Assembly: GCA_041821285.1 (NCBI GenBank)
Contig: JBGUER010000177.1
Coordinates: 1 to 5,701, forward strand
Direction of reading: 5' to 3'
DNA: 5,701 bases
Origin: JAJBWD01 sp041821285
GTDB taxonomy: Bacteria; Bacillota; Clostridia; Clostridiales; Clostridiaceae
Under the pieces are notes generated by a model. It was given only the letters and a program-made list of their open reading frames with translations. It had not been told where the DNA came from and made no database searches. Made by a program: the position numbers and the translations under genes. This document shows, piece after piece, positions 1-4,632 of this stretch. Each line of letters begins with the position of its first letter. Within the stretch, counting starts at the first letter, position 1.

Positions 1-302
1 TGTCCAGCCCTCAGGGAATTAAAAAGATAATAGTAAATGAAGATGTGAAAATTCTAGTAAAAGCACAAGGAATAGGTGCAAAAACTGCTAAAAGAATATT
101 GCTAGAATTAAAGGATAAATTTAATATAGAAAATGATAATAATGATATAGAGGGATTTGAGGATGTTGAAAGAGAAATTATAGAAGCACTTATGTCTCTT
201 GGGTATTCAGAAAGTGAAAGTAAAAAAGCTAGCAAAAATGTGGACAAGAATGTTAGAATAGAAGATGCTATTAAAGCAAGTTTAAAATATTTGATGAAGT
301 AG
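1..302 (+). CDS. ruvA: Holliday junction branch migration protein RuvA, C-terminal part (5' end outside window)
   Basis: RuvA binds the four-way Holliday junction as a tetramer and loads the RuvB motor onto it. Only the last 99 codons are present. The frame is open from base 3 with no stop, so the gene began before the window; the GTG at 45-47 is internal, not a start. The visible part opens in the second helix-hairpin-helix region, with the motif GIGAKTAKRILLELKDKF (family form GIGxKTAxRIxxELKDK), which contacts the junction backbone. An acidic, flexible linker (NIENDNNDIEGFED) follows. The last 45 or so residues form the small helical domain III (EREIIEALMSLGYSESE onwards), which in this family binds RuvB. 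The TAG stop lies 9 bases before ruvB, the usual ruvAB operon arrangement. Identification rests on motif recognition plus the adjacent ruvB. Confidence 0.95.
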   Translation, partial: SSPQGIKKIIVNEDVKILVKAQGIGAKTAKRILLELKDKFNIENDNNDIEGFEDVEREIIEALMSLGYSESESKKASKNVDKNVRIEDAIKASLKYLMK

Positions 303-311
303 GTAGATAAA

Positions 312-1304
312 ATGGATGATAGGTTTATATCTTCTGAACTATCAGTAGAGGATAATAATATTGAACAAAGCTTAAGACCTAATAATTTAAATGATTATGT
401 AGGTCAAGAAAAGCTAAAAGAAAAATTAGGTATATTCATTGAAGCTGCTAAAAGAAGAAAGGAAACTTTAGATCATGTTCTATTGTATGGCCCTCCAGGC
501 CTTGGTAAAACTACATTGGCCAATATTATAGCTAAAGAAATGGGAGGAAGCTTAAAAATCACATCAGGACCTGCCATCGAAAGGTCTGGGGATTTAGCAG
601 CAATATTAGCATCTTTAACTGATAATGATGTTTTATTTATTGATGAAATACATAGATTAAATCGAGCGGTAGAAGAAATATTATATCCTGCTATGGAAGA
701 TTTTTCTTTGGATATAGTTATAGGGAAAGGTCCTTCTTCTAAATCTATACGGTTAGATTTGCCTAAATTTACATTGATAGGTGCAACTACTCGGATAGGT
801 TTATTAACCTCTCCACTTAGAGATAGGTTTGGAGTTTTAAGCCCTATGGAATATTACAATAATGAAGAACTTTCTAATATAGTAATAAGGTCTTCTAAAA
901 TATTAAACATAGGTATTGATTTAAAATCAGCATCTATTATAGCGTCAAGTTCAAGGGGAACACCAAGAATTGCTAATAGACTTTTGAAAAGGACAAGAGA
1001 TTATGCTGAAGTTAAAAGTGATGGCATAATAAATGAAATTGTTTGTCAAGAGACTTTAAAATTATTGGATATTGATACTAAAGGATTAGATAAAATAGAT
1101 AATAATATTTTAAATGCACTTGTTGTGAATTTCAAAGGAGGACCTGTAGGAATAGAAACTTTAGCTTATTTTATTGGAGAAGAACTTGGAACTATAGAAG
1201 ATGTTTATGAACCATTTTTAATTAAAGAAGGCTTTGTGTTAAGGACCCCAAGAGGACGTATGGCAACAGATAAAGCTTTTTCTCACGTTAAAGAAAAAAG
1301 ATGA
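312..1304 (+). CDS. ruvB: Holliday junction branch migration ATPase RuvB
   Basis: RuvB is the hexameric AAA+ motor that pulls DNA through the RuvA-bound Holliday junction during recombinational repair. At 330 residues it has full family length. Visible motifs in order are RPNNLNDYVGQ (22-32), Walker A GPPGLGKTT (60-68), Walker B LFIDEIHR (108-115), sensor 1 IGATTR (156-161), SPLRDRFG (167-174) carrying the arginine finger (probably R170), sensor 2 GTPRIANRLLKR (216-227), and the DNA-binding winged helix with GGPVGIETLA (276-285) and LRTPRGRMAT (310-319). The start at 312 gives the normal short N-terminal extension before RPNNL. Its Shine-Dalgarno is weak (AGG overlapping the ruvA stop, 9 bases before the start), which suggests translation coupled to ruvA. 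The gene ends with three consecutive in-frame stops, TGA TAA TGA. No key residue is missing. Confidence 0.98.
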   Translation: MDDRFISSELSVEDNNIEQSLRPNNLNDYVGQEKLKEKLGIFIEAAKRRKETLDHVLLYGPPGLGKTTLANIIAKEMGGSLKITSGPAIERSGDLAAILASLTDNDVLFIDEIHRLNRAVEEILYPAMEDFSLDIVIGKGPSSKSIRLDLPKFTLIGATTRIGLLTSPLRDRFGVLSPMEYYNNEELSNIVIRSSKILNIGIDLKSASIIASSSRGTPRIANRLLKRTRDYAEVKSDGIINEIVCQETLKLLDIDTKGLDKIDNNILNALVVNFKGGPVGIETLAYFIGEELGTIEDVYEPFLIKEGFVLRTPRGRMATDKAFSHVKEKR

Positions 1305-1333
1305 TAATGAAATATAAACAAAGGAGATAAGAA

Positions 1334-2356
1334 ATGAAACTAGAAGATTTTAATTATTATTTGAGAGAAGAATTAATAGCACAGACTCCGTTAAAAGATA
1401 GAAGCAGCTCAAAGCTTATGGTGCTAGATAGGAAAACAAGAGAAATTCAGCATAAAGTATTTAAAGATATAATTGATTATATTGATGAAGGTGATTGTCT
1501 GGTTTTAAATAATACTCGTGTTATTCCAGCTAGGCTTTTTGGAATAAAAGAAGAAACCAATGGGAAAATGGAATTTTTACTATTGAAAAGAATTGATAAA
1601 GATACATGGGAGACATTAGTTAAGCCGGGTAAAAGAGCTAAAATAGGAAATGTATTCATATTTGGAGATGGAAAATTAAAAGCTGAAATTTTAGATATAA
1701 TAGATGATGGAAAAAGAATAGTGAAATTTATATATGAGGGCATATTCGAAGAAATATTAGATGACCTTGGACAAATGCCACTTCCTCCATATATAAAAGA
1801 AAAATTAGAAGATAAGGAAAGGTATCAAACGGTTTATTCTAAAGAAGAAGGTTCCTCTGCGGCTCCTACTGCAGGACTTCATTTTACAAATGATTTAATA
1901 AAAAAACTTCAAGATAAAGGAGTTAAAATAGCATATGTAACACTTCATGTAGGGCTTGGAACTTTTAGACCTGTAAAAGTTGAAAATATAGAAGAGCATA
2001 AGATGCATACTGAATATTATGTTTTAGATGAAGAAAATGCTGATTTGATAAATAAAACTAAAGAAAATGGGAAAAAGGTAATAGCGGTTGGTACTACGTC
2101 TTGTAGAACTTTAGAAACTATAGGCTGTAATGGACGGGTTAAAGCATCGTCTGGTTGGACGGATATATTTATATATCCTGGATATAAATTTGAAATATTA
2201 GATTTGCTAATAACGAATTTTCATCTTCCTGAGTCTACACTTTTGATGCTAGTTAGTGCTTTTTCGGATAGAGAATTTATAATGAATGCATATAAGATTG
2301 CTACTGAAGAAAATTATAGATTTTTTAGCTTTGGAGATGCTATGCTTATAAAATAA
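1334..2356 (+). CDS. queA: S-adenosylmethionine:tRNA ribosyltransferase-isomerase QueA
   Basis: QueA transfers and isomerises the ribosyl part of S-adenosylmethionine onto preQ1 already placed at tRNA position 34, giving epoxyqueuosine-tRNA, the penultimate step to queuosine. It acts in the cytoplasm. The 340-residue length fits the family. Recognisable blocks are SSSKLMVLDR (24-33), NNTRVIPARLFG (59-70), GQMPLPPYI (146-154), YQTVYS (164-169), AAPTAGLHF (176-184), VTLHVGLGTFRPV (202-214), AVGTTSCRTLE (251-261), NFHLPESTLLMLVSAF (295-310) and YRFFSFGDAMLI (328-339). The ATG at 1334 is preceded by AAAGGAG at 1320-1326 with a 7-base spacing, which fixes the start. It lies 29 bases after ruvB and 22 bases before tgt, whose product makes its substrate tRNA, so co-transcription is likely. 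The ORF ends TAA TGA, a double stop. Nothing appears degraded. Confidence 0.98.
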   Translation: MKLEDFNYYLREELIAQTPLKDRSSSKLMVLDRKTREIQHKVFKDIIDYIDEGDCLVLNNTRVIPARLFGIKEETNGKMEFLLLKRIDKDTWETLVKPGKRAKIGNVFIFGDGKLKAEILDIIDDGKRIVKFIYEGIFEEILDDLGQMPLPPYIKEKLEDKERYQTVYSKEEGSSAAPTAGLHFTNDLIKKLQDKGVKIAYVTLHVGLGTFRPVKVENIEEHKMHTEYYVLDEENADLINKTKENGKKVIAVGTTSCRTLETIGCNGRVKASSGWTDIFIYPGYKFEILDLLITNFHLPESTLLMLVSAFSDREFIMNAYKIATEENYRFFSFGDAMLIK

Positions 2357-2378
2357 TGAATGCACAAAGGAGATATTT

Positions 2379-3509
2379 ATGTATAAATTAATAAAAAAGT
2401 CAGGTAAGGTAAGAAGAGGAGAACTTACAACTGTTCATGGCACGATTCAAACTCCTGTTTTTATGAATGTTGGTACTTTAGCTGCTATAAAAGGTGGAGT
2501 ATCTTCAATGGATTTAAAGGATATAGGATGCCAAGTTGAACTTTCAAACACCTATCATCTTCATTTAAGACCAGGGGATAAAGTAATAAGAGAATTAGGC
2601 GGACTACATAAATTCATGAATTGGGATAGACCGATTTTAACAGATTCAGGCGGATTTCAAGTATTTTCTTTATCAAAGATGAGGAAAATAAAAGAAGAAG
2701 GAGTATATTTCAGATCCCATATAGATGGAAGAAAGATATTTATGGGGCCTGAAGAAAGTATGCAAATTCAAAGTAATTTAGGGTCTACTATAGCTATGGC
2801 ATTTGATGAATGTGTTGAAAATCCAGCTAAAAAACCTTATGTTGAAGATTCTGTTGAGAGAACAACTAGATGGCTTGAAAGATGTAAAATTGAAATGGAT
2901 AGATTAAATTCACTTCCAGATACTATAAACAAAAATCAAATGTTATTTGGAATAAATCAAGGTGGTACTTATGATGATATTAGAATAGAACATGCCAAGA
3001 CTATTTCTAAATTGGATTTAGATGGGTATGCTATTGGTGGGCTTGCAGTTGGGGAATCTAAAGAAGAAATGTATAGGGTGATAGATAGTGTTGTTCCTCA
3101 CCTTCCACAGGATAAACCAATATACTTAATGGGAGTTGGTACTCCTGAAAATATATTAGAGGCTGTATCTAGAGGCGTAGATTTCTTTGATTGTGTTATG
3201 CCAGCTAGAAATGGAAGACATGCACATTTATTTACAAGTAAAGGTACAATAAATTTACTTAATGCTAAATTTGAAAAAGATAGTTTGCCTATAGATGAAC
3301 AGTGTAATTGTCCAACATGTAGAAATTATTCAAGAGCATATATTAGGCATTTGTTTAAAGCAAAAGAAATATTAGCATTAAGATTATGCGTTTTACATAA
3401 TTTGTATTTTTATAATAATTTGATGGAAGAAATAAGAAATTCTATTGACAATGATGATTTTGAAGAATTTAAAAAAATTAAACTTGAACAATGGAGTAAA
3501 AGAGATTAA
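2379..3509 (+). CDS. tgt: tRNA-guanine transglycosylase (bacterial type, preQ1-inserting)
   Basis: Tgt exchanges guanine 34 of GUN-anticodon tRNAs (Asp, Asn, His, Tyr) for preQ1, the step before QueA in queuosine synthesis. The 376-residue length is typical of the bacterial enzyme, a TIM barrel with a zinc site. I see LSNTYHLHLRPG (55-66), TDSGGFQVFS (88-97) with the base-recognition/catalytic Asp89, the substrate-pocket segment GINQGG (191-196), YAIGGLAVGE (217-226), and FFDCVMPARNGR (269-280) with the predicted nucleophile Asp271. The zinc ligands are Cys309, Cys311 and Cys314 (CNCPTC) plus His340 (VLHNLYFY). All catalytic and metal residues are present, so it should be active. The start ATG has AAAGGAG at 2366-2372 with 6-base spacing. 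The next gene, yajC, starts 39 bases downstream with no terminator between them, matching the common queA-tgt-yajC order. Confidence 0.98.
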   Translation: MYKLIKKSGKVRRGELTTVHGTIQTPVFMNVGTLAAIKGGVSSMDLKDIGCQVELSNTYHLHLRPGDKVIRELGGLHKFMNWDRPILTDSGGFQVFSLSKMRKIKEEGVYFRSHIDGRKIFMGPEESMQIQSNLGSTIAMAFDECVENPAKKPYVEDSVERTTRWLERCKIEMDRLNSLPDTINKNQMLFGINQGGTYDDIRIEHAKTISKLDLDGYAIGGLAVGESKEEMYRVIDSVVPHLPQDKPIYLMGVGTPENILEAVSRGVDFFDCVMPARNGRHAHLFTSKGTINLLNAKFEKDSLPIDEQCNCPTCRNYSRAYIRHLFKAKEILALRLCVLHNLYFYNNLMEEIRNSIDNDDFEEFKKIKLEQWSKRD

Positions 3510-3548
3510 AATAAGAATAGACTAAACAACTTTAAAGGAGGGTTACAT

Positions 3549-3884
3549 ATGGTGAATATTTTAGCAGGAGCTACTAGTTCTGGTACTTTATCAATAGTAT
3601 ACATAGTAGGAATGTTTGCTTTACTTTATTTTATCATTTTTTTACCAGAAAGAAAAAGAAAGAAAAAATTTCAATCAATGTTAAGTGAAATTGCGGTTAA
3701 TGATGAAGTAGTTAGTAAGGGTGGAATAATCGGTAAAATTGTTAATATTCAAGATGATTATATTATATTACAGACAGGTCCTAATAATGCAAAAATAAAA
3801 TTAAATAAAAATGGAATAGCTGTAGTTAATAAGAAATCTGATGCAAGTGAAGTAGAAGTAAAAGAAGTAAAAGAAGTAAAATAA
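3549..3884 (+). CDS. yajC: Sec translocon accessory protein YajC
   Basis: YajC is a small single-pass membrane protein that co-purifies with SecDF and the SecYEG channel; its exact role is not essential in species tested. Visible here are a short N-terminal segment, one membrane helix (about residues 14-32, IVYIVGMFALLYFIIFL), and a strongly basic stretch PERKRKKK (33-40) that predicts a cytoplasmic C-terminal side and replaces the family's usual RPQxKRxK. The cytoplasmic domain contains NDEVVSKGGIIGKIVNIQDDY (51-71, preprotein translocase subunit signature GDxVxTxGGIxGxVxxI). The 111-residue length fits. The start ATG follows AAAGGAGGG (3534-3542) with 6-base spacing; a GTG is the next codon, so the exact start could differ by one residue. 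The tail is a low-complexity E-V-K repeat, listed separately. secD lies further downstream, with two other genes interposed. Confidence 0.95.
   Translation: MVNILAGATSSGTLSIVYIVGMFALLYFIIFLPERKRKKKFQSMLSEIAVNDEVVSKGGIIGKIVNIQDDYIILQTGPNNAKIKLNKNGIAVVNKKSDASEVEVKEVKEVK
3855..3881 (+). repeat. Three exact copies of a 9-bp tandem repeat encoding Glu-Val-Lys at the YajC C-terminus
   Basis: The unit GAAGTAAAA occurs three times without mismatch directly before the TAA stop, preceded by a partial unit GAAGTA at 3849-3854. It is in frame and encodes EVK-EVK-EVK (residues 103-111). The tract lies outside the conserved YajC domain, so copy-number change by slippage would only lengthen or shorten a charged tail. 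The repeat is read directly from the sequence; a tendency to vary in copy number is inference. Confidence 0.9.
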
Positions 3885-3888
3885 ACAA

Positions 3889-3936
3889 CATAAAACACCT
3901 CAAATCTGAATATTAATAGATAGGAGGTGTTTTATG
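3889..3936 (+). promoter_or_regulatory. 13-bp perfect hairpin covering the Shine-Dalgarno and start codon of the DUF3792 gene; possible terminator after yajC
   Basis: The arm CATAAAACACCTC (3889-3901) is the exact reverse complement of GAGGTGTTTTATG (3924-3936), with a 22-base loop between them. The 3' arm contains most of the Shine-Dalgarno GGAGG (3923-3927) and the whole ATG start (3934-3936) of the next gene. In RNA, folding would hide both. The structure starts 4 bases after the yajC stop and the 3' arm carries a run of four U, so it could also act as an intrinsic terminator for the upstream operon. The loop is long for a classical terminator. Pairing is read directly from the sequence; regulation or termination is inference. 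Confidence 0.7.
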
Positions 3937-4302
3937 GTGAATAAAAGCATTGTTAAAAATACAATTCAAGGATTATTAGGAGCAATAATTATAACTCTTA
4001 TATCTATTGTAATGATATCTATTGTTATGGACTACTGCTTAATACCTGATAAACTAATTTCTATACTTTATGTTATTATATCTTCTATTAGTATTTTATT
4101 TGGTGCAGTTTATGCGTCAAGAAAAGAAGGCCAGAAAGGCTGGCTTATAGGTCTTACATTATCTGTTTTATATATGTTTGTTTTGTATTTGATATCATTG
4201 ATTTTAGGTGGTAGTGAGATGCTAGATGTAAGCAATGTATTTAGGATAATATTAGCAGCGCTTGTAGGAATATTAAGCGGAATGGTAGGAATAAATCTAT
4301 AG
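3934..4302 (+). CDS. TIGR04086/DUF3792 family four-helix membrane protein, function unknown
   Basis: This is a 122-residue hydrophobic protein with four predicted membrane helices at about residues 10-33, 41-61, 68-91 and 102-121. Two features recall the TIGR04086 (DUF3792) family, which in Clostridia typically sits between yajC and the SCIFF peptide gene: the polar loop ASRKEGQKGWLIG (61-73) between helices 2 and 3, and the glycine-rich end LVGILSGMVGINL. No enzymatic motif or signal for a known function is visible, and none should be assumed. The start ATG is preceded by GGAGG at 3923-3927 with 6-base spacing and lies inside the 3' arm of a long hairpin, so translation may be controlled by RNA folding. 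A GTG is the second codon. The gene lies 49 bases after yajC and 66 bases before scfA, and that last gap holds the scfA promoter. Family assignment comes from features and context, without a profile search. Confidence 0.85.
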   Translation: MVNKSIVKNTIQGLLGAIIITLISIVMISIVMDYCLIPDKLISILYVIISSISILFGAVYASRKEGQKGWLIGLTLSVLYMFVLYLISLILGGSEMLDVSNVFRIILAALVGILSGMVGINL

Positions 4303-4309
4303 AAAAAAT

Positions 4310-4337
4310 TTGAAAAAACCGTATTATGTGATATAAT
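4310..4337 (+). promoter_or_regulatory. Predicted extended -10 sigma-A promoter of scfA
   Basis: A -35-like TTGAAA (4310-4315) is followed after 16 bases by a perfect TATAAT (4332-4337). TGTG at 4327-4330 provides the extended -10 (TGnTATAAT) seen in many Gram-positive promoters. Transcription would start near 4344, giving an untranslated leader of about 25 bases. It begins just after the DUF3792 stop, so scfA can be expressed independently of the upstream genes. This is a motif match only. Confidence 0.7.
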
Positions 4338-4368
4338 TTTACTTAGCATAATGAAATGGAGGGATACA

Positions 4369-4506
4369 ATGAAACATATAAAAGTTATAAATAAGGCAAA
4401 TATAAAAGATAGTTTAAAAAAACCTGGATGTAAAGAATGCGCAAATTCATGTCAATCAGCTTGTAAGACATCCTGTACTGTAGCAAATTTAAACTGTGAA
4501 AATTAA
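4369..4506 (+). CDS. scfA: SCIFF six-cysteine ranthipeptide precursor
   Basis: This 45-residue gene encodes a SCIFF peptide (six cysteines in forty-five residues), a ribosomally made, post-translationally modified peptide found across Clostridia. The first 20 or so residues (MKHIKVINKANIKDSLKKPG) are the leader recognised by the radical SAM/SPASM maturase. The core carries Cys21, 24, 28, 32, 36 and 43, with the hallmark CQSACKTSC block (28-36) followed by Thr37. In the characterised Clostridium thermocellum homologue (CteA), as I recall, a thioether links Cys32 to the gamma carbon of Thr37; both residues are kept at the same positions here. The start is fixed by GGAGGG (4358-4363), 5 bases before the ATG. 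It has its own promoter and is followed at once by a terminator hairpin. The maturase gene scfB, usually next door, is not between scfA and secD. Mature function is unsettled; a signalling role has been proposed for ranthipeptides in some clostridia. Confidence 0.95.
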   Translation: MKHIKVINKANIKDSLKKPGCKECANSCQSACKTSCTVANLNCEN

Positions 4507-4510
4507 ATTG

Positions 4511-4543
4511 AAGCAGTAACTTAGAGTTACTGCTTTATGCTTT
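4511..4543 (+). terminator. Predicted intrinsic terminator after scfA
   Basis: AAGCAGTAAC (4511-4520) and GTTACTGCTT (4526-4535) form a perfect 10-bp stem with a 5-base loop (TTAGA), starting 4 bases after the scfA stop. The stem has four G-C pairs. The following T tract is interrupted (TTTATGCTTT), so termination may be partial. Its place between scfA and the secD promoter makes terminator function the natural reading. Confidence 0.7.
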
Positions 4544-4570
4544 AAATTTAAGGAATATAATTTCCTAATA

Positions 4571-4599
4571 TTGACTAAGATGAGATAAAGTAATATAAT
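4571..4599 (+). promoter_or_regulatory. Predicted near-consensus sigma-A promoter of secD
   Basis: TTGACT (4571-4576, five of six consensus bases) is separated by exactly 17 bases from a perfect TATAAT (4594-4599). Transcription would begin near 4606, about 27 bases before the secD start. It follows directly on the scfA terminator, which supports a new transcription unit here. This is the best promoter match in the window. Confidence 0.8.
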
Positions 4600-4632
4600 T
4601 ATTTCATTGTGAAGATGCAAAGGGGGATACGT

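Noticed and set aside
11..247. Open frame on the minus strand opposite ruvA
   Set aside because: It is low-complexity Ser/Leu/Ile-rich translation, typical of the antisense of AT-rich coding DNA, and lies wholly over a recognised gene.
45..302. GTG at 45 as the start of a separate small gene
   Set aside because: The frame is open to the window edge and the residues encoded before the GTG continue the RuvA match, so this is the middle of ruvA.
1305..1333. A preQ1 riboswitch in front of queA
   Set aside because: The gap is only 29 bases and holds little besides a Shine-Dalgarno; no C-rich preQ1 aptamer is visible.
1477..1743. Open frame on the minus strand opposite queA
   Set aside because: It is a shadow of a well-conserved gene, with no recognisable motif.
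3934..3942. Identical ATGGTGAAT start in yajC (3549-3557) and the DUF3792 gene
   Set aside because: Nine bases could match by chance. The flanking sequences and the encoded proteins differ, so I see no duplication.
4127..4146. Small GGCCAG/CTGGC hairpin
   Set aside because: It lies inside the DUF3792 coding region over the conserved KEGQKGWL loop, is imperfect, and has no T tract.
4110..4349. Open frame on the minus strand opposite the end of the DUF3792 gene and the scfA promoter
   Set aside because: Its translation is Ile/Asn/Thr-rich without motifs, and the overlapped + strand gene has clear membrane-protein features.
4551..4566. AGGAA/TTCCT mini-hairpin and a second TATAAT (4556-4561) upstream of secD
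   Set aside because: A stem of five weak pairs is expected by chance here. This TATAAT has no suitable -35, while the copy at 4594-4599 has an ideal one.
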